The notes under the pieces are model-generated. The model saw nothing but the letters and a program-made list of their open reading frames with translations, made no database searches and was not told where the DNA came from. The position numbers and the translations under genes are program-made. This document shows, piece after piece, positions 27,070 to 35,215 of a stretch of 64,000 nucleotides of DNA. How positions within the stretch are numbered: the stretch's first letter is position 1; every line of letters starts with the position of its first letter. This stretch comes from Albidovulum denitrificans. GTDB lineage: Bacteria; Pseudomonadota; Alphaproteobacteria; Rhodobacterales; Rhodobacteraceae. The DNA is taken from NCBI RefSeq assembly GCF_002973535.1, contig NZ_PVEP01000003.1, positions 124,001 through 188,000 on the forward strand. The letters run 5' to 3'.

Positions 27070-29594
27070 GGCTTCCGGTCGCTGTCCGGCTTGCGCGGCG
27101 CGAGTTGCGCGGGGGTGTGCGGGGCTTTGCCGTCTTCCTCGCCTGCCTCGCGCTTGGCGTCGCCGCGATTGCCGCCGTCGGCACCGTGCGCGGCGGGATC
27201 GAGCGGGCGCTTGCGGATCAGGGCGCCGTCCTGCTGGGCGGGGATGCGCAGATGTCCTTCACCTACCGCTATGCGTCGGATGAAGAACGCGCCTTCATGG
27301 ACCGGACCGCGACGCGCGTGTCCGGGATCGTGGATTTCCGGTCCATGGTCGTGCGGGGTGAGGGCGAAGCGGCCGAACGCGCGCTGACGCAGGTCAAGGC
27401 GGTCGATGATGCCTATCCGCTGACCGGGGCGCTGCAACTGGCCCCTGCGATGACCCCGGCCGAGGCCTTCGCGGCGCAGGGCGGGCTGCCCGGCGCGGTG
27501 ATGGACCCGGTTCTGGCCGACCGGCTGGGCCTGAAACCCGGAGACAGGTTCAAGCTGGGCCGCAACGCCTTTCACCTGACGGCGGTGATCGAACGCGAAC
27601 CCGACAGCGCGACGGGCGGGTTCAGCTTTGGCCCCCGCACCATCGTCAAGGCCGCCGACCTTGCCGGGTCCGGGCTTCTTGAACCGGGAAGCCTGTTCGA
27701 CACCCGCTATCGCCTCCTCCTCCCCCCCGGCACCGATCTTGCGGCGTTCGAGGCCCGCGCGGCCGCGGCCTTTCCCGACAGCGGCATGCGCTGGCAGGAC
27801 GCCCGCAACGGCGCACCGGGGACGGAGCGGTTCATCGACCGGATGAGCTCCTTTCTCGTCCTCGTCGGACTGGCGGGGTTGGCGGTGGGTGGTGTCGGCA
27901 TCGCCTCGGCCGTGCGGTCCTATCTGGATGGCAAGATCGAGACCATCGCCGCGCTGAAGGCGCTTGGGGCCGAAGGGCGGACGATCTTTGCCACCTACCT
28001 GATCCAGATCGCGGCGCTGACGGCGCTTGGGGTGGGGCTTGGCCTTGTCCTTGGCGCGGGGCTGCCGATCCTTGCCGGGCCTGCCATCGCGGCGGAACTG
28101 CCGATCCCGGTGTCCATCGGCATCGACGGGGCGGCGCTGGCCGAGGCGGCGCTTTACGGCGTGCTGACCGCGCTTGTCTTCGCGCTTTGGCCCTTGGCCC
28201 GGACGCGCGCGGTTCGCGCCGCGGCGCTGTTCCGCGACCTTGGGCCAGAGCGGCGGCGCTGGCCGGGATGGCCGCTGGCGCTGACGATGGCGGGGCTTCT
28301 GGGCGCGCTGATCCTGTCGGCGGTGACGCTGTCGGCCTCGCGCCCGCTGGCGCTTGGGACGCTGGCGGGGATTTTGGCGGCGCTGCTTCTTCTGACCCTC
28401 GCCGCGCTCCTCCTGCGCCGCCTCGCCCGCCGCATGGGGCGCAATGCGCGTGGCCGCCCGGCGCTGCGCCTTGCGCTTGCCGCCATCGGTGGCCCGAGAG
28501 AGGAGGCGACGGCGGTCGTCCTGTCGCTTGGCCTTGGCCTGTCGGTTCTGGCCGCCGTCGGGCAGATCGACTGGAACCTCCGCAGCGCCATCGCGCGCGA
28601 CCTGCCCGATGTTGCGCCCTCCTACTTCTTCGTCGACATTCAGCCCGGCCAGATCGACGGCTTCCGCGACAAGCTTGCCGCCAATCCGGGCGTTACCAAG
28701 GAAGAAGACGCGCCGATGCTGCGCGGGGTGCTGACGAAGATCAACGGGGTGGATGCAGAGAAGGTCGCCGGCAATCACTGGGTCCTGCGCGGCGACCGTG
28801 GCCTGACCTATTCCGCCGAGCCGCCGCCAAACACCCGCATCACCGCCGGAACCTGGTGGCCGAAGGAGTATGGCGGCGCGCCGCAGGTCAGCTTCGCGCG
28901 GGAAGAGGCAGAGGAACTGGGCCTGAAGCTGGGCGACAGGATCACCGTCAACGTCCTTGGCCGCGATGTGGAGGCCACGATCACCTCGTTCCGCGAGGTG
29001 GATTTTTCCACCGCCGGGATCGGCTTTGTCATGGTGATGAACCCTGCCGCGCTGTCCGGCGCGCCGCACAGTTTCATCGCCACCGTCTATGCCGACCGCA
29101 GGGCAGAGGCGCCGGTCCTGCGCGAACTGGCCTCGGCCTATCCCAACATCACCGCGATCCGCATCCGCGACGTCGTGGACCGCGTCAGCGAGGCGCTTGG
29201 CGCCATCGCACGGGCCACCTCGGTCGCCGCCGGGGTGACGCTTCTGACCGGGCTTGTGGTACTGATCGGGGCGGCGGCGTCGGGAGAGCGGTCACGGGTC
29301 TATGAGGCGGCGGTGATGAAGACGCTGGGCGCGACGCGCGCCACGATACTGAAAAGCTTTGCGCTGCGGTCTGCCCTGATGGGCGCGGCGGCGGGGGTGG
29401 TCGCGGTCCTGTTCGGCGGCCTTGCCGGTTGGGCCATCATGTATTTCGTGATGGATGCCACCTTCCGGTTCGAACCCGTCTCGGCCATCGCCATCGTTGC
29501 GGGCGGGGCCATCGTCACGCTACTGGCGGGGCTGCTGTTCGCCCTGCGCCCGCTGGCCGCGCGGCCCGCGACGGTGTTGCGTGGGCGCGATTAG
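27066..29594 (+). CDS. ybbP: FtsX-like ABC permease, YbbP-like
   Basis: 842-residue protein with two FtsX-type modules. An N-terminal helix (GFAVFLACLALGVAAIAAVG) and a large periplasmic domain (about 45-250) precede three helices with VGLAGLAVGGVGIASAVRSY. A second block of central helices, a second periplasmic domain (about 510-700), and the C-terminal helices VAAGVTLLTGLVVLIGAAAS and beyond complete the family layout of about 800 residues. It is translationally coupled to the ATPase gene. Confidence 0.92.
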   Translation: MRLPVAVRLARRELRGGVRGFAVFLACLALGVAAIAAVGTVRGGIERALADQGAVLLGGDAQMSFTYRYASDEERAFMDRTATRVSGIVDFRSMVVRGEGEAAERALTQVKAVDDAYPLTGALQLAPAMTPAEAFAAQGGLPGAVMDPVLADRLGLKPGDRFKLGRNAFHLTAVIEREPDSATGGFSFGPRTIVKAADLAGSGLLEPGSLFDTRYRLLLPPGTDLAAFEARAAAAFPDSGMRWQDARNGAPGTERFIDRMSSFLVLVGLAGLAVGGVGIASAVRSYLDGKIETIAALKALGAEGRTIFATYLIQIAALTALGVGLGLVLGAGLPILAGPAIAAELPIPVSIGIDGAALAEAALYGVLTALVFALWPLARTRAVRAAALFRDLGPERRRWPGWPLALTMAGLLGALILSAVTLSASRPLALGTLAGILAALLLLTLAALLLRRLARRMGRNARGRPALRLALAAIGGPREEATAVVLSLGLGLSVLAAVGQIDWNLRSAIARDLPDVAPSYFFVDIQPGQIDGFRDKLAANPGVTKEEDAPMLRGVLTKINGVDAEKVAGNHWVLRGDRGLTYSAEPPPNTRITAGTWWPKEYGGAPQVSFAREEAEELGLKLGDRITVNVLGRDVEATITSFREVDFSTAGIGFVMVMNPAALSGAPHSFIATVYADRRAEAPVLRELASAYPNITAIRIRDVVDRVSEALGAIARATSVAAGVTLLTGLVVLIGAAASGERSRVYEAAVMKTLGATRATILKSFALRSALMGAAAGVVAVLFGGLAGWAIMYFVMDATFRFEPVSAIAIVAGGAIVTLLAGLLFALRPLAARPATVLRGRD

Positions 29595-29742
29595 ACGCGC
29601 ATTCTGGTCACACTTGGCCAGATTGTGCGCATTTCCACATGATTCCGCCCCTGAAACGCCAGAATTGTTGCCAGAATCGCATCAAATGGCACCCGAGCGT
29701 GCCGGATGCGTTCTTCCGAGTTGAAATTGAGGAGCCGTGACA

Positions 29743-30339
29743 ATGCTGACCCGCCGCCAGTTCGCCCAAGGTACGGCCGCCGCCGCGCTGACCCTTACCG
29801 CCGCGCCGGCCCTTGCCGTGATCGGGAATGACATCAACCTGCCGCCCGCGCCGCTGCCCGGTGTCTCCATCGCGCCCGAATTCTACCCCGCCGTCTTCCG
29901 CGTGAAGCGGGAGTTCGAGCCGGGTTCGATCATCGTCATCTCCTCGCAGCATTTCCTGTATTACATCGTCCGCAAAGGTGTCGCGATCCGCTACGGCGTT
30001 GCCGTGGGCAAGGCGGAGCTGGTGTTCCGCGGCGCCTGTTCGGTCGGCAAGAAGGTGGAATGGCCAAGCTGGAAGCCCACGCCCGAGATGATCGCGCGCA
30101 ATCCGCGCGCCTACAAGAAATACGAGGATGGCATGGAGGGCGGGCCGCGAAACCCGCTCGGTGCGCGGGCGATCTACCTTTACCAGAACGGGCGCGACAC
30201 GGCGATCCGCATCCATGGCACGACCGAGCCGAACTCCATCGGCCATTCGGTGTCGAACGGCTGCATCCGCATGGTCAACGACCATGTGATCGACCTTTAC
30301 AACCGGGTCGCCATCGGCGCGCCGGTAACGGTCTACTAA
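29743..30339 (+). CDS. L,D-transpeptidase (YkuD domain)
   Basis: 198-residue exported enzyme that forms 3-3 crosslinks or attaches proteins to peptidoglycan. The N-terminus MLTRRQFAQGTAAAALTLTA is a signal with a twin-arginine-like RRQF. The catalytic block reads IRIHGTTEPNSIGHSVS then NGCIRMVN, containing the HGT...S.GC.R motif with the nucleophilic Cys. I choose the ATG at 29743, preceded by GAGGAG, over the GTG 6 bp earlier. Its TAA stop lies inside the end of repeat copy 1. Confidence 0.93.
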   Translation: MLTRRQFAQGTAAAALTLTAAPALAVIGNDINLPPAPLPGVSIAPEFYPAVFRVKREFEPGSIIVISSQHFLYYIVRKGVAIRYGVAVGKAELVFRGACSVGKKVEWPSWKPTPEMIARNPRAYKKYEDGMEGGPRNPLGARAIYLYQNGRDTAIRIHGTTEPNSIGHSVSNGCIRMVNDHVIDLYNRVAIGAPVTVY

Positions 30340-30425
30340 AGCGTTTCGGGTTTGCTTTGAGAACGTAAGTGCCAGAATTCGAACGAAATAAGTTCGAATT
30401 CTGAGTCAGTGCAAACCCGAAATGC
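30336..30425 (-). repeat. 90-bp palindromic repeat, copy 1 (inverted)
   Basis: Begins CTAAAGCGTTTCGGGTTT and ends AAACCCGAAATGC. The outer arms can pair over about 13 bp; an inner pair CAGAATTCGAAC / GTTCGAATTCTG flanks a 7-nt loop GAAATAA. Read on the minus strand it aligns along its length with copies 2 and 3. The left CTAAAG supplies the TAA of the L,D-transpeptidase gene. Confidence 0.85.
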
Positions 30426-30470
30426 CATCGCCCCCTTCCGGCCCGCGGCCCGAGCGGTTAGAGAGGGCGC

Positions 30471-31529
30471 ATGGCCCTGACCCTGACCTCTGTGACCGAT
30501 CCGCTGACGCTTGGCTTCGACGCGGTGATCGACGTGCGTTCCCCTGCGGAATTCGCCGAGGATCACCTGCCGGGTGCGATCAACCTGCCCGTCCTCGACG
30601 ATGCAGAGCGGGCGAGGGTCGGCACGATCTACAAGCAGGAGTCCCCCTTCCTTGCCCGCAAGATCGGCGCCGCGCTGGTGGCGCGGAACGCCGCGCGGCA
30701 TCTGGAGGACACGCTGGCCGGGATGCCCGGCGGATGGCGGCCGCTGGTCTATTGCTGGCGTGGCGGGCAGCGGTCCGGGTCCTTCGCCACGATCCTGTCC
30801 CAAGTCGGCTGGCGGGTGGAGCTTGTGCAGGGCGGCTACAAATCCTGGCGCAAGCTGGTGGTCGGGGCGCTTGAGACACCGCCCGCCGCGCCCGTCGTCG
30901 TGCTGGACGGCAATACCGGATCGGCGAAGACAGAGCTTCTGTACCACCTCGCCGCCCTCGGCATGCAGATCCTTGACCTTGAGGGGCTGGCGAACCATCG
31001 CGGATCGCTGTTCGGGCATATGCCGGGCGGGCAGCCATCGCAAAAGGCATTCGAGGGGCGTGTGGCGACCGCCTTGACGCAGCTTGACCCCAAAGCGCCG
31101 GTGGTGGTCGAGGCCGAAAGCTCCCGCATCGGGGATCTGTCGGTGCCGAAGGGGCTTTGGGCCGCGATGACCGCCGCGCCCCGCATCCATATCCGCGCAC
31201 CGCTTGACGCCCGCGCCGCCTATCTGGCGCACACCTATGCCGATGTCAGCGCCGATACCGGACGCCTGACCGGCATCATCGACCGGCTGCGGCCTTCACA
31301 CGCGGGCGAGGTGATCGAAAGCTGGCTCAGGCTCGCCTCGGACGGGCAGACCCAGGTTCTTGCAGCCGACCTGATGCGCCGCCATTACGATCCGCGCTAC
31401 GAAAAGCACCGCGCCCGCTATGCCCGCCCGGAGGATCCCGAGGTCGCCGCGCCGGACCTGTCACCAAAGGCGCTACCCGATCTGGCGGGCCGCATCGCGG
31501 CGGCGATCACCGGGCTGCCCGCGCTTTAG
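30471..31529 (+). CDS. mnmH: tRNA 2-selenouridine synthase
   Basis: 352-residue MnmH/SelU (YbbB), which replaces sulfur by selenium at the wobble 2-thiouridine of certain tRNAs using selenophosphate. An N-terminal rhodanese domain carries the catalytic Cys95 in YCWRGGQRSGS; a P-loop domain follows with GNTGSAKT at 147-154, where GSGKT is more usual. It lies next to selD, which makes selenophosphate, in convergent orientation. The gene is bracketed by inverted copies of the 90-bp repeat. Confidence 0.95.
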   Translation: MALTLTSVTDPLTLGFDAVIDVRSPAEFAEDHLPGAINLPVLDDAERARVGTIYKQESPFLARKIGAALVARNAARHLEDTLAGMPGGWRPLVYCWRGGQRSGSFATILSQVGWRVELVQGGYKSWRKLVVGALETPPAAPVVVLDGNTGSAKTELLYHLAALGMQILDLEGLANHRGSLFGHMPGGQPSQKAFEGRVATALTQLDPKAPVVVEAESSRIGDLSVPKGLWAAMTAAPRIHIRAPLDARAAYLAHTYADVSADTGRLTGIIDRLRPSHAGEVIESWLRLASDGQTQVLAADLMRRHYDPRYEKHRARYARPEDPEVAAPDLSPKALPDLAGRIAAAITGLPAL

Positions 31530-31618
31530 CATTTCGGGTTTGCACAGACTCAGAATTTGAACTTATTTCGTTCGAATTCTGATGCTTAATTTCTCAACGA
31601 AAACCCGAAACGCTTTAG
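31528..31618 (+). repeat. 91-bp palindromic repeat, copy 2
   Basis: AGCATTTCGGGTTT ... AAACCCGAAACGCTTTAG, with inner arms CAGAATTTGAAC / GTTCGAATTCTG around TTATTTC. It fills the whole gap between the convergent mnmH and selD genes: the mnmH TAG overlaps its first bases and the selD TAA lies inside its CTTTAG end. It may act as a bidirectional terminator. Confidence 0.88.
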
Positions 31619-33792
31619 TTGTCCACCGTCAGGAACGGCTTTCCATCCTCGACCGCGCCGATGATCGTCGCGCCCTCTCCCGCGTCGCGCAGCCGGGCCA
31701 CGATGTCGCGCGCGTGGGAGGCAGGCACAGCGGCCAGCAGTCCCCCCGCCGTCTGCGGATCGAACAGCAGGTCCGCCCGCGCGCTTTCGGTCCAGAACAT
31801 CCGCGACGTCACGGCCTTGTTCGACGGTAGCAGGGTAGAACCATGGCCCGAGGCCGACAGCGCCTCGGCCCCGTGCAGCAGGGGCACATAGGTCATGTCG
31901 ATCCGCGCGGCGGTGCCGGAGGCGTCCATCATCTCCATCAGATGCCCGGCAAGGCCAAAGCCGGTGACATCGGTCATCGCATGGGCATGGGCCGCCAGAA
32001 GCCGCGCCGCCGCCCCCTGCGGCCGCGCCATCGAGGCCAGGCAACGCGCCACCACGTTGCCATCCGCCGCACCCTGCATCTCGGCCGCGAGGACCACGCC
32101 GGTGCCGACGGGCTTGGTCAGGACCAGCCAGTCGCCCGGCTTCGCCCCGGCGATGGAAATCGGGCCGTTGATCGACAGGCCGGTGACGGTGAAGCCCACC
32201 GTCATCTCCGCCCCCATGGTCGTGTGGCCGCCGACGATCTCCGCGCCTTCGGCGGCAAAGACCTCGGCCGCCGCCGCCATCACCTCGCGCAGCGTCTCAC
32301 GCTGAAGCGCGGGGGCCATGCGCGGCAGGATCAGTTGCGACAGCGCCACCTGCGGCCGCGCGCCCATCGACCAGACATCGCCCATGGCGTGAATGGCGGC
32401 GATGCGCGACAAAAGCCACGCATCCTCGGTAAAGGCGCGCAGGTGGTCGGTGGTCAGCACCTGCTGCGCCTTGCCGCAGACCAGCACCGCCGCATCGTCC
32501 CCCGGCCCCATCAGCACATCGGCCCGCCCCACGCGCGGCAGATCGACAAGGACCGATGCCAGATCGCCGAAGCCCACCTTGGCGCCGCAACCGGCGCAAA
32601 GCGGCTTGTCGCCCATCACCTCGCGCACGCCTTCCGCCACCGTCGCGGGCAGGGGTGGGACGGCCATCTTCGGCAGGTCGTGGAACTTCTCCATGAACTT
32701 GCGGTCGATCCGGTCCTTCCAGCGCCAAAGCGCGGGCCGGTCGAGCCTGAGGCCCCACTTGTCCGCGACCGCCCCCTTGCCGCCGGTCGAGATCAGCTTC
32801 AGGTAGTCCTTCTGCGGGCGGTAGCGCCGGAGCGTCCCGCTACCGCTGAGCGCGGCCCTGAGGTTGTCGTAAAGCACCGGCGCCTGCCGCACCGCATAGA
32901 CCCCGGCCTTGGGGCGTGGCGCCCAGGTCATCGCGGCGATGTCGCCACAGGCAAAGACCGCCGGATCGGTTTCGGATTGAAGCGTCTCGGTCACCGCGAC
33001 AAAGCCTGCGTCAAGCGCAAGGCCCGTCGTCCCCAGCCAGGGCGCGGGGCGCGTGGCCGCCGTGCCAAGGACAAAGCCCGCAGGTACATGGCGCCCGTCG
33101 CTGAGGTAAACGCCGGTTTCGTCCACGCCCATCGCGGGCAGCCCGGCCAGCAGATCGACCCCCGCCCGCTCCAGATGCGCAAAAAGCGCCCGCTGCGCGC
33201 CCTTGCCCAGCGCGGCAAGCGGGGCCGTTCCCTCGACCACCGTCACCTTCGCGCCGTCGCCCAGCCGGTGCGCGGCGGCCAGCGCCAGTTCCACGCCCGC
33301 CACGCCGCCACCGATCACCGCCACCACCGGCGCGCGCTTGCCCGCCCGCACGTCGCGGACGAACCGTTCCCAGCGGTCGGCGAAGGCATCGAGCGGCTTG
33401 GCCGGCACCGCATGATCGGCGAACCCCGGCAGGTCCGGCATCTCCGCCGTGATACCGATGTCGATCGAGGCGATGTCATAACCCACATCCGCGCGGCCCG
33501 GCACGATCACCCGCCGCGCCTGACGGTCGATGCCCGCCGCGCGGCCAAGGATCACCCGCGCACCCGCGAAACGGGCCAGCTTCACCAGGTCGATCTGCAA
33601 CGCCTCACGCGGGTAATGGCCCGCGATATGGCCCGGCAACATCCCCGAATAGGCCGCCGTCGGCGTCGGGTTGATGACCGTCAGCCGGACACCCGGCAGC
33701 GGTTTCATCCCCCACATGCGCAGCACCAGCGCATGGGTATGCCCGCCCCCGATCATCACAAGATCGCGCGTCAGTGGGATCTGCGGCTGCAT
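31615..33792 (-). CDS. selD: selenide, water dikinase fused to an NADH dehydrogenase-like domain
   Basis: 725-residue two-domain protein. Residues about 1-370 form a pyridine nucleotide-disulfide oxidoreductase like type II NADH dehydrogenase (LVMIGGGHTHALVL, VVAVIGGGVAGVELALAAAH, FACGDIAAM). From about 378 follows SelD: GCGAK at 401-405 keeps the catalytic Cys402 and Lys405 of the GCGCK motif, with DDAAVL and MTDVTGFGLAGHLMEMM. Cys is used, not selenocysteine. Such fusions are known in Rhodobacterales; the flavin domain may deliver reduced selenium. I start at 33792; upstream extension is unsupported. Confidence 0.94.
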   Translation of the reverse strand: MQPQIPLTRDLVMIGGGHTHALVLRMWGMKPLPGVRLTVINPTPTAAYSGMLPGHIAGHYPREALQIDLVKLARFAGARVILGRAAGIDRQARRVIVPGRADVGYDIASIDIGITAEMPDLPGFADHAVPAKPLDAFADRWERFVRDVRAGKRAPVVAVIGGGVAGVELALAAAHRLGDGAKVTVVEGTAPLAALGKGAQRALFAHLERAGVDLLAGLPAMGVDETGVYLSDGRHVPAGFVLGTAATRPAPWLGTTGLALDAGFVAVTETLQSETDPAVFACGDIAAMTWAPRPKAGVYAVRQAPVLYDNLRAALSGSGTLRRYRPQKDYLKLISTGGKGAVADKWGLRLDRPALWRWKDRIDRKFMEKFHDLPKMAVPPLPATVAEGVREVMGDKPLCAGCGAKVGFGDLASVLVDLPRVGRADVLMGPGDDAAVLVCGKAQQVLTTDHLRAFTEDAWLLSRIAAIHAMGDVWSMGARPQVALSQLILPRMAPALQRETLREVMAAAAEVFAAEGAEIVGGHTTMGAEMTVGFTVTGLSINGPISIAGAKPGDWLVLTKPVGTGVVLAAEMQGAADGNVVARCLASMARPQGAAARLLAAHAHAMTDVTGFGLAGHLMEMMDASGTAARIDMTYVPLLHGAEALSASGHGSTLLPSNKAVTSRMFWTESARADLLFDPQTAGGLLAAVPASHARDIVARLRDAGEGATIIGAVEDGKPFLTVDN

Positions 33793-33909
33793 GACGGCCC
33801 CTCCTTCTGGCCCCTTCGTAGCCGCTCCTCCCGGATTTGGCGATGGGTGGACTTGGCCGGGGGCCATTTGCGCGGTAAGGACGGGCAGCGGGGCAACGGA
33901 AACGGACAG

Positions 33910-34920
33910 ATGCGGGTCTATATCAGCGGCGCGGCCGGGTTCATCGGCTACCACCTCGCCCGGCTCCTGCTGGACGAAGGGATCACCGTCCGGGGCATGG
34001 ACGGGATGACGGATTATTACGACGTCAGCCTGAAGCGCGGGCGCCTCGCGGGTCTGATGCAGCACCCCGGTTTCAGCTTTGCCGAATTCATGCTGGAAGA
34101 TGCCGCGCGGCTGTCGCAGGACATCGCCGAATTCCGCCCCGACGCCATCGTCCATCTCGCCGCGCAGGCGGGCGTGCGCTACAGCCTCGAAGCGCCGCGC
34201 AGCTATCTCTCGTCCAATATCGAAGGGACGTTCAACATCATCGAGGCGGCGCGGGACGCCAGGGTCGGCCATCTCCTCCTCGCCTCGACCTCCTCGGTCT
34301 TCGGCGCGAATACCGACATGCCCTACCGGGAGCCGGACAAGGCCGATACCCAGGTCTCGCTCTACGCCGCGACCAAGAAGGCCACCGAAAGCCTCAGCCA
34401 CGCCTGGGCGCATCTTTACGCCCTGCCGACGACCTGCTTTCGCTTCTTCACCGTCTACGGCCCCTGGGGTCGGCCGGACATGGCGCCCTTCAAGTTCACC
34501 CGCGCGATCCTCGCCGGGGAGACGATCGACGTCTACGGCCACGGCAACATGTTCCGCGACTTTACCTATGTCACCGACCTTACCCGCGCGATCCGCCTGC
34601 TGATCGACGCCATCCCGGAACGCCCCGCCAGCCCCGATGAGATCGCCAAGGGCGACAGCCTGTCCCCCGTCGCGCCCTGGCGCGTGGTCAATATCGGCAA
34701 TGGCGAGAAAGTCGCGCTTGAGGATTTCATCGCCGCCATCGAGGCCGCAACCGGCAAGGCCGCGCAGAAACACTATATGGAGATGCAGAAGGGCGACGTC
34801 CCGGCGACCTGGGCCGATAACAGCCTTCTGCGCCGCCTGACCGGCTACCGGCCTGAAACGAACATCCGCGACGGGATGGCGGAATTCGTCAAATGGTACC
34901 GCGACCACTACCGGCTTTAG
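33910..34920 (+). CDS. NAD-dependent nucleotide-sugar epimerase (UDP-glucuronate 4-epimerase-like)
   Basis: 336-residue extended SDR. The Rossmann motif GAAGFIGYHLARLLL is at the N-terminus, followed by VHLAAQAGVRYSLEAPRSYL, the Ser/Tyr/Lys catalytic set (ASTSSVFG, YAATKKATE) and FFTVYGPWGRPDMAPFKF with GNMFRDFTYV. This pattern is typical of UDP-glucuronate or UDP-galacturonate epimerases, which feed capsule and lipopolysaccharide synthesis. The start is the ATG at 33910; the much longer frame upstream is antisense to selD. No other polysaccharide gene lies nearby. Confidence 0.92.
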   Translation: MRVYISGAAGFIGYHLARLLLDEGITVRGMDGMTDYYDVSLKRGRLAGLMQHPGFSFAEFMLEDAARLSQDIAEFRPDAIVHLAAQAGVRYSLEAPRSYLSSNIEGTFNIIEAARDARVGHLLLASTSSVFGANTDMPYREPDKADTQVSLYAATKKATESLSHAWAHLYALPTTCFRFFTVYGPWGRPDMAPFKFTRAILAGETIDVYGHGNMFRDFTYVTDLTRAIRLLIDAIPERPASPDEIAKGDSLSPVAPWRVVNIGNGEKVALEDFIAAIEAATGKAAQKHYMEMQKGDVPATWADNSLLRRLTGYRPETNIRDGMAEFVKWYRDHYRL

Positions 34921-34975
34921 GCGGGATTTTCGCGCTTGACGGGGCCGGGGGGCTGGCATACCTAGCTGCCCCAGT

Positions 34976-35052
34976 GGCCAGGTAGCTCAGCTGGTTAGAG
35001 CACGCGACTCATAATCGCGGGGTCGGCGGTTCAAGTCCGCCCCTGGCCACCA
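34976..35052 (+). tRNA. tRNA with CAU anticodon (elongator Met, or Ile2)
   Basis: 77-nt cloverleaf: acceptor GGCCAGG / CCTGGCC, D-arm AGCTCAGCTGGTTAGAGCA, anticodon CAT at 35010-35012 within CTCATAA, T-arm GGCGGTTCAAGTCCGCC, encoded CCA. The arm sequences fit both elongator tRNA-Met and the lysidine-modified tRNA-Ile2, which share a CAU anticodon. The absence of three GC pairs in the anticodon stem next to the loop argues against initiator tRNA. I cannot settle Met versus Ile2 by eye. Confidence 0.9.
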
Positions 35053-35156
35053 AATCCCCCTTAAAACCTTAAAATCCCGCTGAAACCCGGTTTTTGGCGC
35101 GCTATCCGCGCAGCCCACTTCTCCGTTGCCAAATACTCCCGCCGGAGGCGGCCCGA

Positions 35157-35183
35157 GGTCCTGTGGCGTTTCGCCACAGGACC
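35157..35183. terminator. perfect 12-bp hairpin after the tRNA
   Basis: GGTCCTGTGGCG-TTT-CGCCACAGGACC, a fully paired 27-bp stem-loop between the tRNA and the convergent dctM gene. No U-tract follows on either strand. It may stop read-through in both directions. Confidence 0.45.
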
Positions 35184-35197
35184 GAGACAGGAAGCGC

Positions 35198-35214
35198 GGC
35201 GCCTGAAAGGCGCC
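35198..35214 (-). terminator. hairpin just after dctM
   Basis: GGCGCCT-GAA-AGGCGCC begins 2 bp past the dctM stop codon on the minus strand. With the larger hairpin at 35157 it forms a tandem stem-loop pair at the end of the TRAP operon. Confidence 0.45.
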
Positions 35215-35215
35215 T

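Noticed and set aside
27006-29069. 687-codon antisense ORF across ybbP
   Set aside because: Arg/Gln/Gly-rich shadow without any recognisable domain; ybbP is complete with all expected helices.
30336-31618. Composite transposon carrying mnmH between repeat copies 1 and 2
   Set aside because: The copies are inverted around mnmH, but there is no transposase or evident target duplication, copy 3 lies alone at 42 kb, and mnmH next to selD is an old functional pairing.
31615-33792. Selenocysteine in SelD
   Set aside because: The active-site codon encodes Cys402 and the frame has no internal TGA.
31843-33909. Long plus-strand frame running into the epimerase gene
   Set aside because: It is antisense to selD and rich in Arg/His/Pro with no motif; the epimerase gene has its own ATG at 33910 and a proper Rossmann start.
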